Source: Nitrospinota bacterium (GTDB lineage: Bacteria; Nitrospirota; Thermodesulfovibrionia; Thermodesulfovibrionales; UBA1546). From it: a stretch of DNA of 16,408 nucleotides. The first letter of the stretch is position 1; the number at the start of each line of letters is the position of its first letter. The notes below the pieces were generated by a model, which was given only the letters and a program-made list of their open reading frames with translations, made no database searches and was not told the DNA's origin. A program made the translations under genes and the position numbers. Of the stretch, positions 1-7,288 are shown one piece after another. The stretch is taken from positions 1 through 16,408 of the forward strand of contig JAHILQ010000196.1 in assembly GCA_018896985.1 (NCBI GenBank), given 5' to 3'.

Positions 1-1
1 A

Positions 2-166
2 CACGAAGAAGTGATGCAGTTCATAGAAAAATATAGTCTTATGGGGAAAGGGTTAGGATATATTGATATGCATTTGCTTGCATCGGCAATGTTGACTCAT
101 GTTCCATTATGGACACTTGACAGGAAACTTAATGAAGCTTCATCAACACTTGGGATCAAATACTGA
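2..166 (+). CDS. PIN-domain (VapC-type) toxin, C-terminal part
   Basis: The window opens inside this gene, and only the last 54 residues before a TGA stop are visible. The reading frame gives a stretch GLGYIDMHLLASAM followed by LWTLDRKL. This matches the C-terminal half of VapC-type PIN ribonucleases, where the two aspartates of the Y-I-D-x-H-L-L-A-S-A and T-x-D-x-x-L motifs help bind the catalytic metal. VapC toxins cleave RNA, often initiator tRNA or rRNA, and are normally neutralised by an antitoxin encoded just upstream, here outside the window. The family call rests on these two motifs and the typical end about 14 residues after the last aspartate. Target and activity cannot be read. 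Another truncated antitoxin-like gene lies near 10.6 kb, but nothing links the two. Confidence 0.72.
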   Translation, partial: HEEVMQFIEKYSLMGKGLGYIDMHLLASAMLTHVPLWTLDRKLNEASSTLGIKY

Positions 167-206
167 CTTTTAATGAGCTGAAAAAGTTTTACGGTAGCAC
201 ACATTA

Positions 207-392
207 CGTAAGGAGGCTGTGGTTGGATTGAGGCAAGATTCACGGGTCTGTCAGAATAGGGGCTGAAGTCTCCACAAAGTGGAGCGGATAGCCCCGCATG
301 AGAACTTGTAAGAGCTTAATATATTGTACTAACATCTGCACTTTTACAAAGATAGTTTAATATTGCCGAAAGACAGACACAGCCTCCTTACG
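207..392. repeat. 186-bp element bounded by perfect 15-bp inverted repeats; possible structured RNA or MITE
   Basis: This fills most of the 319-base gap between the VapC-like gene and gltX. Bases 207-221 (CGTAAGGAGGCTGTG) are the exact reverse complement of 378-392. Inside lie a hairpin at about 258-295 (GGGGCT...AGCCCC enclosing CTCCAC-AAA-GTGGAG) and a second stem pairing 306-314 with 341-349. A further possible pairing, 247-252 with 372-377, would extend the outer stem inward. The layout could be a noncoding RNA, a gltX leader element or a miniature inverted-repeat element. No family was recognised: it lacks tmRNA, SRP, RNase P or riboswitch signatures I know. I see no clear target-site duplication. 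The rest of the gap (167-206, 393-470) shows nothing else definite. Confidence 0.5.
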
Positions 393-485
393 AACTCTAA
401 TATCCAACTACCGATTAGACTGCATTTTCAGATTGAAATCTGTTATATTCTATATCTTAGACTAAATTCCGGAGGTTATTTTTTA

Positions 486-1916
486 ATGATACGAGTTCGT
501 TTTGCGCCGAGCCCTACAGGGCATCTTCATATTGGAGGAGCAAGGACTGCGCTTTTCAACTATCTTTTTGCGCGCCACAATAACGGCAAATTTATTCTGA
601 GGATTGAAAACACTGACAGAACACGCTCCACAGATGAATATATAGAGACAATCATTGAAGGCATGAAATGGCTCAGGCTCGAATGGGATGAAGGCCCTTT
701 CAGACAGACAGACAGATTTGATGTATATAGAAACTATGTAGATAAACTTCTGAAAGAAGGCAATGCATATTACTGCTACTGCACGCCTGAAGAGCTTGAA
801 CAGAGAAGAAAAGAGGCGCTGGCTCAGGGAAAATCTCCAAAATACGATGGAAGGTGCAGAAATTTAACAAAGATTCAAGATTCAAGATTCAAGATTCAAG
901 AAAAGAATCCAGCGATACGGTTTAAAATGCCTCAAGAAGGACAGGCAGTTGTTGATGATATGATAAGAGGGAAAGTTGTATTTGAAAATGATCAGCTTGA
1001 TGACCTTATCATAATGCGCTCGGATGGGACTCCAACTTACAATTTCACTGTTGTCGTTGATGATGTGGATATGGATATAACGCATGTCATCCGCGGTGAC
1101 GACCATCTGAATAACACGCCAAAACAGATACATATATACAAAGCCCTCGGACATGAGATTCCATTATTTGCGCATCTGCCTATGATACTCGGCGCTGACA
1201 GGACAAGGCTTTCAAAAAGGCACGGAGCAACATCTGTAATGGCTTATAAAGATATGGGTTATCTGCCTGATGCACTGGTAAATTACCTTGTGAGGCTTGG
1301 ATGGTCTTATGGCGACCAGGAGGTATTCACGAGGGAGGAACTCATAAAATATTTCACATTCGAAAACGTAGGCAAGGCAGCAGCGGTCTTCAATCCTGAA
1401 AAACTCCTCTGGCTCAACAGCCAGTATATTATTAAATCAAATCCTGAAGAGCTTGCAGATATGGTGATGCCTTTTCTTGAAAATGCAGGCATCATCCAGA
1501 AAGGACAGAATATAGACAGACAGTGGCTTTCAAAGGCAATTAAAACACTTCAGGAGCGAGCAAAGACACTCGTTGAGCTTGCAAGTTCCCTGCGCTATTA
1601 TATTGCAGAAGATGTCGAATATAACGAGAAGGCAAAGGCAAACTTTCTTAATGAAAAAAGCCGCGCTTTATTAAGTGAATTAAAAGACAGCCTGACACCT
1701 TTATCTGATTTTTCAGCGTCAAGCTTGGAAACTATCTTTATGGCAATAGTCGAAAAGCATGGCATAAAACTCGGGAACCTTGCCCAGCCTGTGAGAGTTG
1801 CCATGACCGGAGGAACAGAAAGCCCCGGCATTTTTGAGGTTCTTGAGATAGTGGGGAAAGAAAAGACTTTGAAAAGATTGGATAAAGCAGTAAAGGCAAT
1901 AAAGGGCGGAAATTGA
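486..1916 (+). CDS. gltX: Glutamyl-tRNA synthetase (GluRS)
   Basis: This enzyme charges tRNA-Glu with glutamate in the cytoplasm. The 476-residue product is a standard class Ic GluRS. The ATP-binding HIGH-type motif is in PSPTGHLHIGGAR (9-20), and the KMSKS-type loop is RLSKRHG (241-247). Cysteines 97, 99 and 124 resemble the GluRS zinc site, with Asn at the usual fourth-ligand position. The ATG at 486 was chosen because GGAGG lies 10 bases upstream at 471-475 and the protein begins at the conserved MIRVRFAPSPTG; an upstream TTG at 363 would add 41 unrelated residues. Residues 129-141 (KIQDSRFKIQEKN) are an extra segment made by a 7-bp tandem repeat. glnS follows after one base, so the two are very likely co-transcribed. 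Since GlnRS is present, this GluRS is probably discriminating, which is an inference. Confidence 0.97.
   Translation: MIRVRFAPSPTGHLHIGGARTALFNYLFARHNNGKFILRIENTDRTRSTDEYIETIIEGMKWLRLEWDEGPFRQTDRFDVYRNYVDKLLKEGNAYYCYCTPEELEQRRKEALAQGKSPKYDGRCRNLTKIQDSRFKIQEKNPAIRFKMPQEGQAVVDDMIRGKVVFENDQLDDLIIMRSDGTPTYNFTVVVDDVDMDITHVIRGDDHLNNTPKQIHIYKALGHEIPLFAHLPMILGADRTRLSKRHGATSVMAYKDMGYLPDALVNYLVRLGWSYGDQEVFTREELIKYFTFENVGKAAAVFNPEKLLWLNSQYIIKSNPEELADMVMPFLENAGIIQKGQNIDRQWLSKAIKTLQERAKTLVELASSLRYYIAEDVEYNEKAKANFLNEKSRALLSELKDSLTPLSDFSASSLETIFMAIVEKHGIKLGNLAQPVRVAMTGGTESPGIFEVLEIVGKEKTLKRLDKAVKAIKGGN
871..900 (+). repeat. In-frame 7-bp tandem repeat inside gltX
   Basis: The unit AGATTCA is repeated 4.3 times without error. 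Because 7 is not a multiple of 3, successive copies pass through all three frames and encode a seven-residue cycle (K-I-Q-D-S-R-F). No frame in the coding direction holds a stop. It sits between the zinc-knuckle region and the conserved AIRFKMP segment, so it looks like a recent insertion into a loop. Confidence 0.9.
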
Positions 1917-1917
1917 T

Positions 1918-3600
1918 ATGAATTCTGACAAGCCGACTGATTTTATGAGAGAGATAATCAGGGAAGACCTGAAGAACGGGAAATACGACAGCCATGTTCA
2001 CACACGCTTTCCTCCTGAGCCGAACGGCTATCTTCACATAGGCCATGCAAAATCAATATGCCTCAATTTCGGCATTGCTGAAGAATTCAAGGGTCTCTGC
2101 AACCTCAGATTCGATGACACAAACCCGACAAAAGAAGAAGTTGAATATGTTGAATCAATAAAAGAGGATGTTAAATGGTTAGGATTTGACTGGCAGGACA
2201 GGGAATATTATGCATCAGACTACTTTGAAAAGTTATACGGATTTGCCGTAGAACTCATCAAAAAAGGAAAGGCATATGTCTGTGACTTAAGCGCTGATGA
2301 GATAAGGGAATACAGAGGAACACTCACAGAACCCGGCAAAGAAAGCCCATATCGCAATCGTTCTGTCGACGATAATCTTGAACTCTTTGAGAAAATGCGT
2401 AAAGGCGAGTTCCCTGACGGCTCACGCACCCTGCGGGCAAAGATTGATATGAAATCAGGGAATATAAATATGCGTGACCCTGTTATATACAGGATAATGC
2501 ATGCAGAACACCACAGGACAGGCAATAAATGGCGCATCTATCCCATGTACGATTTTGCTCATTGTTTCTCTGATTCAATAGAAGGGATAACGCATTCCAT
2601 CTGCACGCTTGAATTTGAAGACCACAGACCGTTGTATGACTGGTTCCTTGATAAACTTGGAGTATATCATCCACGGCAGATTGAGTTTGCTCGCCTTAAT
2701 CTGAACCATACAGTCCTGAGCAAGAGAAAACTTATCCGGCTTGTTCAGGAAGGTCATGTAGATGGATGGGATGATCCAAGGATGCCGACAATCTCAGGAT
2801 TGAGAAGACGCGGTTATACTCCTGAGGCGATAAGGAATTTTTGCGAGCGCATAGGCGTTGCCAAAAGAGACAGCCTTGTTGACATGGCTCTGCTTGAATA
2901 CTGCATCCGCGAAGACCTGAACAAAAGTGCTCAGCGTGTTATGGCTGTTCTCAAGCCGCTGAAGGTAGTGATAACAAATTACCCTGAAAATCAGACTGAA
3001 GAACTTGAGGCGATAAATAATCCCGAGGATGAGAGCATGGGCACAAGAAAGGTTCCTTTCTCGCGTGTCCTTTATATTGAGAGAGATGATTTCAGGGAAA
3101 CTCCTCCAAAAGAGTTTTTCCGTCTTGCGCCCGGGCGTGAGGTGAGATTGAGATATGCGTATTACATCACTTGCGTTGATTTTATTAAGGACAAAAACAC
3201 TGGAGAAGTTACAGAGCTTCACTGTACATATGACCCTGCAACACGCGGTGGTGATTCTCCTGATAAAAGAAAAGTAAAGGCAACGCTCCATTGGGTCTCT
3301 GCATCTCATGCAATTGAAGCAGAGGTACGGCTTTATGATCACCTTTTCACAAAACCTATCCCCGGCGAAGAGAGTGGTGATTTTAAGGCAGACATCAATC
3401 CGAAATCGATAGAACTGCTGAAGTCATGCTTTGTTGAACCATGCCTTGCCGATGCAAAATCAGGCGACAGGTTCCAGTTTGAAAGAATGGGTTATTTCTG
3501 CGTTGACCGTGATTCAACGAAAGAAAAACCTGTATTCAACAGGACAGTGACCCTGCGTGATACATGGGCAAAGATAGAGAAAGCTCATAAGAAAAATTAG
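1918..3600 (+). CDS. glnS: Glutaminyl-tRNA synthetase (GlnRS)
   Basis: This enzyme attaches glutamine directly to tRNA-Gln, avoiding the Glu-tRNA-Gln amidotransferase route. The 560-residue product carries the GlnRS form of the HIGH motif in PPEPNGYLHIGHAK (HIGH at 40-43), the KMSKS equivalent VLSKRKL (266-272), and a C-terminal anticodon-binding double beta-barrel region (about 340-555), with a length usual for bacterial GlnRS. It starts one base after the gltX stop (TGA-T-ATG), so translation is probably coupled. GlnRS is patchy in bacteria and is thought to have been acquired from eukaryotes, so the gltX-glnS pair is a useful lineage mark. Its stop overlaps the stop of the opposite-strand histidine kinase by 4 bp, and I see no terminator between the convergent genes. 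Confidence 0.97.
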   Translation: MNSDKPTDFMREIIREDLKNGKYDSHVHTRFPPEPNGYLHIGHAKSICLNFGIAEEFKGLCNLRFDDTNPTKEEVEYVESIKEDVKWLGFDWQDREYYASDYFEKLYGFAVELIKKGKAYVCDLSADEIREYRGTLTEPGKESPYRNRSVDDNLELFEKMRKGEFPDGSRTLRAKIDMKSGNINMRDPVIYRIMHAEHHRTGNKWRIYPMYDFAHCFSDSIEGITHSICTLEFEDHRPLYDWFLDKLGVYHPRQIEFARLNLNHTVLSKRKLIRLVQEGHVDGWDDPRMPTISGLRRRGYTPEAIRNFCERIGVAKRDSLVDMALLEYCIREDLNKSAQRVMAVLKPLKVVITNYPENQTEELEAINNPEDESMGTRKVPFSRVLYIERDDFRETPPKEFFRLAPGREVRLRYAYYITCVDFIKDKNTGEVTELHCTYDPATRGGDSPDKRKVKATLHWVSASHAIEAEVRLYDHLFTKPIPGEESGDFKADINPKSIELLKSCFVEPCLADAKSGDRFQFERMGYFCVDRDSTKEKPVFNRTVTLRDTWAKIEKAHKKN

Positions 3601-4841
3601 TTTGAGGGCAGTCTCAGCCTGAATGTCGTTCCCGAACCTGTACTGTCAACATGGATTGTGCCGGCATGAGAGGTAATTATCTTATGCACTATTGCAAGTC
3701 CAAGTCCTGTTCCCTTCTCCTTCGTTGTATAGAACGGCAGAAAAATCTTGTCTTTAATCCCCTCAGGTATTCCATGCCCTGTATCAGATACGGTAATCTC
3801 TGCATAGCCGCCAGTCTTTGCATACCCGAAACTAAGCTTCCCTCCGTCCTTCATCGCATCAGCGGCATTCTGAATCAGGTTTGTGAATGCCTGTCTCAGA
3901 AGTATCTCATCGCCTGATATGAAAACAGACTTGTCAATATCCAGAAGCACCTCCCCGATAATATCGGGGCCGCTAACACCTGCGATGCTTGACACACAAC
4001 TGTTTATGACTTCATTGAGATTGATTTTTGAGAGAGTTAATTCAACAGGCCTTGCAAATGACAAAAAATCAGAAATAATCCTGTCCATAACCTCAATCTC
4101 CCTTGAGATTGCCTCAACTGTCGGCAGCAGCGCAGCGTCAGCCTTTCTGGAAAGCAGTTTTGTATATCCTGCAATCACTCCCAGAGGGTTTCTGAGTTCG
4201 TGTGCAATGCCTGCCGACATCTCTCCGAGGCTTGACAGCCTTTTCCTTAGTTCCGCCTGAGACTCAAGCGCCTTAAGCTCTGTAAGGTCGGTAAAGACAA
4301 GTATGTTGCCTATTTCTTTACCCGCATTGTCGCGCAAAGGTGAAAATGTAAGCCCGAGCCACAGCTCTCTGCCGTCAGATAACTTGTACTGAACCTCTCC
4401 TCTTTCAATGGGCTTTCCTTCTTTAAGGAGTTTTGCTACCGGGTTTTTAAAAAGTTCCTCGCAGTTCCTTTCAATTGCATCTTCTGCCTTTATGCTGAGA
4501 ATCTTTTCCGCTGATGAGTTCATGGTCTTGATTCTTAAATCCCTGTCAAAACTTATTACCCCGCTCGGTACGCTCTGGAGAATATTCCTGTTGTAGCTTT
4601 CAACATCCCCTGCCCTCTGCTCGGCGAGCTTCTTTAACACCTCAAGCTCTTTCTCCTTTTCTTTCAGCTTGGAGACAAGCTCATGAAATGTATCCACGAC
4701 AAATCCTACATGCGAAGTATCCTTCTGTTCTGTTTTTTTCTTTTCCCTGTTGAATTTCAGAAATGCCCTGAATAAATAGAAGAAGACAAGTGTTACAATC
4801 AGGAATATAAAAAGAGGCAAGTATGCTGCTTCGGCGCTCAT
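3597..4841 (-). CDS. PAS-domain sensor histidine kinase, NtrB/PilS-like
   Basis: This is an inner-membrane sensor kinase of 414 residues. It has one N-terminal membrane segment (about 6-25), a charged coiled coil (about 50-80), and a PAS domain (about 84-190, from ILQSVPSGVISFD to GNILVFTDLTE). The HisKA domain follows, with phospho-acceptor His214 in GIAHELRNPLG. The ATPase domain shows the N box NLIQNAADAM (Asn325), G1 DTGHGIP (353-359) and G2 GTGLGLA (377-383), so all catalytic motifs are intact. With no periplasmic loop it probably senses a cytoplasmic or membrane cue through PAS. It starts inside the pilD stop (ATGA overlap), which suggests a PilS-like role in pilus control, though that is inference. 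No intact partner regulator lies nearby; a 15-codon response-regulator remnant lies upstream at 6366-6437. Confidence 0.93.
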   Translation of the reverse strand: MSAEAAYLPLFIFLIVTLVFFYLFRAFLKFNREKKKTEQKDTSHVGFVVDTFHELVSKLKEKEKELEVLKKLAEQRAGDVESYNRNILQSVPSGVISFDRDLRIKTMNSSAEKILSIKAEDAIERNCEELFKNPVAKLLKEGKPIERGEVQYKLSDGRELWLGLTFSPLRDNAGKEIGNILVFTDLTELKALESQAELRKRLSSLGEMSAGIAHELRNPLGVIAGYTKLLSRKADAALLPTVEAISREIEVMDRIISDFLSFARPVELTLSKINLNEVINSCVSSIAGVSGPDIIGEVLLDIDKSVFISGDEILLRQAFTNLIQNAADAMKDGGKLSFGYAKTGGYAEITVSDTGHGIPEGIKDKIFLPFYTTKEKGTGLGLAIVHKIITSHAGTIHVDSTGSGTTFRLRLPSN

Positions 4842-5617
4842 CTAATTCCCATATACCAGTAAAAAATCTCCTGTCCTGCAAAGAGTGTTATAATTGCGCC
4901 TGCTGCAAGGAACGGACCGAATGGTATCTTGCTCTTTCTTCCGCTTCCCTTAAATACCATTAGGAATATGCCCCAGACCGAGCCAAAGAGACTGCCTAAA
5001 AAGGTTGTCAACAGAACAGATTTCCATCCCATCAAAGCGCCAACCATCGCCATCATCTTTATGTCGCCTCCGCCCATTCCTCCGCGGCTGAGAACAGCAA
5101 TCAGGTAGAAAAGACCGAACCCTGTGATGGCGCCGATAATCGTGGTCTTAAATCCCAGCAGAGACCATCTTAAAAACGGGTCTTGAAGCAGGAATGAGCC
5201 TGCAATCAGTCCTATCAGGATGCCGGGCAGCGTTATGCTGTCAGGTATTATCTGAAAATCAAGGTCTATGAATGTTATGACTATTAGAGAAGAAACAAAT
5301 GCAAAATAAACCAATGTGTGCCACCCCATTCCGAATCTCCAGAGAACCGCAGCATAAAACAATGCATTCACGGCCTCAACCACAGGGTATCTCAGAGATA
5401 TATTTTCCTTGCATGCCCTGCATCTTCCTGCAAGCATTATATAACTGATAATCGGTATGTTATCCCATATCTTTACTGGAGTGTTGCAAGAAGGGCAATA
5501 GGAAGAAGGCAGAATGATTGATTTGTCTCTCGGAATTCTGTATATGCAGACATTCAAGAAAGAACCCACAATAGAGCCGAAAATAAAAACTATGACGTAA
5601 AGAGTCAGGCTGTGCAT
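4838..5617 (-). CDS. pilD: Type IV prepilin peptidase / N-methyltransferase
   Basis: This polytopic membrane aspartyl protease cleaves the leader from type IV prepilins or pseudopilins, and the bifunctional form methylates the new N-terminus. The 259-residue product has the N-terminal methylation domain with zinc-type cysteine pairs CPSC (41-44) and CRAC (66-69). Catalytic aspartates sit in FIDLDFQIIPD (118-126) and GGMGGGDIK (Asp185). About eight hydrophobic segments are visible, and the start GSIVGSFLNVCIYRIPR is typical of PilD. The gene lies 9 bp after a coiled-coil protein gene and overlaps the histidine kinase start by 4 bp, so the three form one transcript. No pilin or pilus ATPase gene is in this window, so the substrate is unknown. 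Confidence 0.95.
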   Translation of the reverse strand: MHSLTLYVIVFIFGSIVGSFLNVCIYRIPRDKSIILPSSYCPSCNTPVKIWDNIPIISYIMLAGRCRACKENISLRYPVVEAVNALFYAAVLWRFGMGWHTLVYFAFVSSLIVITFIDLDFQIIPDSITLPGILIGLIAGSFLLQDPFLRWSLLGFKTTIIGAITGFGLFYLIAVLSRGGMGGGDIKMMAMVGALMGWKSVLLTTFLGSLFGSVWGIFLMVFKGSGRKSKIPFGPFLAAGAIITLFAGQEIFYWYMGIR

Positions 5618-5626
5618 ATTATTCTA

Positions 5627-5938
5627 TCATTCCACCTTGCTTATCTCGGATACCTTCTTGTTCATATCTTCAATCTCGGAATCAAGCTTCTCTATCTCGC
5701 TTATAGAGCCTGCTATAACCTTGTCTTTCAGCACATTCTTGTCATGCTGTTCCTTCAGCTCAAACACGCGCTCTCCTATAAGCCTCAGCTTTTCCGCCCT
5801 GTCCTTCTCCTTTTTATCCCTGTCGCTTACAAGCTTGATAACAGAAAATTCAATCTTCATCCTTTCAGACAACAGAGATGAAAACCATTTTATCCTTTCT
5901 ATGCCTGCATCAAAATTATTTTTAATCCTTTTCCACAT
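5627..5938 (-). CDS. Small charged coiled-coil protein of unknown function
   Basis: The 103-residue product is rich in Lys, Glu and Asp with heptad-like hydrophobic spacing over most of its length, especially residues 40-100. It has no signal peptide, membrane segment or catalytic motif that I recognise. The start is supported by a strong AAGGAGG 4 bases upstream of the ATG. It is the first gene of the pilD-kinase operon (9 bp before pilD), so a scaffold or regulatory role in pilus or secretion assembly is possible, but this is only context. The frame on the opposite strand is also open over most of this length; the strand chosen here has the ribosome site, the operon spacing and the more protein-like composition. 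Confidence 0.75.
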   Translation of the reverse strand: MWKRIKNNFDAGIERIKWFSSLLSERMKIEFSVIKLVSDRDKKEKDRAEKLRLIGERVFELKEQHDKNVLKDKVIAGSISEIEKLDSEIEDMNKKVSEISKVE

Positions 5939-5956
5939 AAAACCTCCTTCCCTTTA

Positions 5957-5986
5957 ATGCTAATCCATTCAAAAATCAGGGGTCAA
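5957..5986 (-). promoter_or_regulatory. Candidate sigma-70 promoter of the pilD operon
   Basis: On the - strand, TTGACC (5981-5986) and TAGCAT (5957-5962) are 18 bases apart. The predicted start lies about 12 bases before the ATG at 5938 and just ahead of the ribosome site. It is a pattern match only. Upstream (5990-6140) I see AT-rich sequence with one long-looped AAGCAAT/ATTGCTT pairing at 6023-6070 and no gene. Confidence 0.35.
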
Positions 5987-6142
5987 TTACCCTCCCCGCA
6001 AGACCACAGAGATGCCAACTTTAAGCAATGTCTCATAATAACATAACAGCCGTTGTTGATTTTATTGCTTTTTTAAACTTCATTAATATTTCGTTTTGTG
6101 CTATATTGTATCAAATTATCGGAAAAGGCGAATAACAACGGA

Positions 6143-6215
6143 AATGGGGACGGTTCTAATTAAATGAAAAAAATGCAACCAAGAAATGGGAATAATAAAT
6201 AGAACCGTCCCCATT
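6143..6215. repeat. REP-like inverted repeat A
   Basis: AATGGGGACGGTTCTA (6143-6158) is exactly inverted at 6200-6215 around a 41-base spacer. The left arm and its flank (TTAAATGA...AATG) resemble, in reverse, the repeat at 7795-7823. The right arm directly abuts the transposase remnant at 6217. GGGAC-type motifs of this kind are commonly found with REP-associated (RAYT) transposases, and one such gene lies in this window at 9791. Confidence 0.75.
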
Positions 6216-6216
6216 A

Positions 6217-6324
6217 AGATCCATAAACTTTTTATTTGAATATAATCACCTGAGAAAACATGGTGGATTGAATTATGAGACACCGTTTGATAAACTTGAA
6301 AAAGTTACCGAATTATTGAGCTAG
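6217..6324 (+). pseudogene. C-terminal remnant of an IS3/IS481-type DDE transposase
   Basis: A 35-residue open frame ending in TAG reads FEYNHLRKHGGLNYETP near its centre. This is the characteristic end of the integrase-core (rve) domain of IS3/IS481-like transposases (consensus YNH-R-H-GLNY-TP). Nothing upstream continues the domain: the sequence switches to REP-like repeat A one base before the first codon. The IS right end probably lies at about 6392, where response-regulator homology resumes. The rest of the IS has been lost. Confidence 0.75.
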
Positions 6325-6365
6325 TACACCTGTGACCTTATAATTTTAAAACCAAAACATGAGAG

Positions 6366-6437
6366 TTAATGACTGTTCAGAAAAATCAGGCATGACCAGC
6401 AGATAAGTTCTTCGTCATCCACAACCAATATTCTCAT
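6366..6437 (-). pseudogene. N-terminal remnant of an NtrC-type response regulator
   Basis: The frame begins MRILVVDDEELICWS, the classic first strand and acidic pair (Asp-Asp-Glu) of a receiver domain. It then leaves the family after 15 codons and stops after 23. The ATG lies 12 bp after the cytochrome stop on the same strand, so the intact gene probably followed the cytochrome in one operon. The break at about 6392 coincides with the presumed end of the inserted IS whose transposase remnant lies alongside. The fragment cannot fold as a receiver domain. Confidence 0.65.
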
Positions 6438-6448
6438 TGCGCTGCCAT

Positions 6449-7114
6449 TTATTTTATATGACAGGTAAGGCATAAAGCGCTACCTGAATTGGATTTTCTC
6501 AGGAACGGATTTATGCCCGGGTCGTGTGGGTCATGGCAGGAAACACATTCAACCACGCCATTAACTAACTTCACATCACTCCATCCCTTCTGTGCATCAG
6601 GAGGCGTATTAAACAGCGGATCCTGTATAGCTGTGGGATATGAGTTCGAGATTGGATGATGCGCATTAAGATTCAAAGGCTGAGTTGGATTCTTTCCGAA
6701 AAGACGTAGGTTATTATTAGTAGTAAAATGGCATCTGACACAATTAGGATCTGCTTCTCCATTAAAGTTGCCCGCACCCGGAGCATTAAGTACTTGATGT
6801 TTATTACTTGCATTTACGCCGTCATGGCAGCTAAAACATACAAGGGAAGCAGGGTTAGGAGTGACTGGTGAGGTATTCATAGTCGGACTTGAATAAGGGG
6901 TAAAGGTGGCTGTTGAAGTCCCTTTGTTCCATAAAGGCTTCAAATCCGCATTAGAAAAATGGGGTGTATGGCAAAACACACATTTCTCCGCTCCTGCAAC
7001 ACTGGTAGAACTGATATCATGCCTTGAGCCGACAATGGTTGTGCTATATGCAAGGGCCGCTATCATGGGTATTGATAAAGCTATAAAAAGGATTATTTTC
7101 ACTCTAATCTTCAT
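6449..7114 (-). CDS. Exported five-heme c-type cytochrome
   Basis: The 221-residue product has a Sec-type signal (MKIRVKIILFIALSIPMIAALAYS) and five heme-binding CXXCH motifs: CVFCH 45-49, CFSCH 93-97, CVRCH 125-129, CVSCH 190-194 and CLTCH 215-219. Extra histidines (for example AHHP at 151-154) could serve as distal ligands. The spacing and the CxxCHTPH and CVSCHDPH contexts resemble doubled-CXXCH (cytochrome c3/c7-like) proteins, which carry electrons in the periplasm in anaerobic respiration. The ATG at 7114 was preferred over one at 7138 because GAGGAT precedes it at a good distance and the signal peptide then starts cleanly. Partner oxidoreductases are not in the window. It was likely followed by the response regulator now reduced to a fragment. 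Confidence 0.9.
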   Translation of the reverse strand: MKIRVKIILFIALSIPMIAALAYSTTIVGSRHDISSTSVAGAEKCVFCHTPHFSNADLKPLWNKGTSTATFTPYSSPTMNTSPVTPNPASLVCFSCHDGVNASNKHQVLNAPGAGNFNGEADPNCVRCHFTTNNNLRLFGKNPTQPLNLNAHHPISNSYPTAIQDPLFNTPPDAQKGWSDVKLVNGVVECVSCHDPHDPGINPFLRKSNSGSALCLTCHIK

Positions 7115-7136
7115 TTCTATCCTCGTTCCATATTCC

Positions 7137-7175
7137 ATATATTAGCATAATAGCAATATATTAGCATAATAGCAA
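7137..7175. repeat. Two 19-bp-period tandem repeats upstream of the cytochrome gene
   Basis: ATATATTAGCATAATAGCAA occurs at 7137-7156 and again at 7156-7175. On the - strand it lies just upstream of the cytochrome start. It contains TATTAT and TATGCTAAT stretches that could act as -10 elements or as a repeated operator, but no -35 is convincing. Confidence 0.6.
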
Positions 7176-7245
7176 AAATCATTCCCACAAAAGGCAGGTA
7201 AAGGTAAGGGCAAAGGAGGCAAAGGAAAATGAAGGAAAAATACAA

Positions 7246-7272
7246 AAATAGGGACAGCGACCATTTAATGAG
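7246..7272. repeat. Single REP-like half site B
   Basis: AAATAGGGACAGCGACCATT followed by TAATGAGG carries the GGGAC core and the ATTTAATGA-like tail seen in the other REP-like repeats of the window, without a nearby inverted partner. The stretch 7176-7245 is purine-rich, noncoding-looking sequence. Confidence 0.45.
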
Positions 7273-7288
7273 GAAGAATAAAGAAAAC

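Noticed and set aside
207..392. Known RNA (6S, tmRNA, SRP, RNase P) or group II intron remnant
   Set aside because: The folding is not a 6S-like rod, the conserved motifs of the other RNAs are missing, and no domain V consensus or reverse-transcriptase frame was seen.
363..485. Upstream TTG start that would add 41 residues to GltX
   Set aside because: The added residues are not GluRS-like, there is no ribosome site at 363, the segment overlaps the inverted-repeat element, and the ATG at 486 has GGAGG and the conserved N-terminus.
5637..5957. Open + strand frame across the coiled-coil gene
   Set aside because: Ser/Leu/Phe-rich composition typical of antisense to a Lys/Glu-rich gene, no ribosome site, and the opposite strand has good operon spacing.
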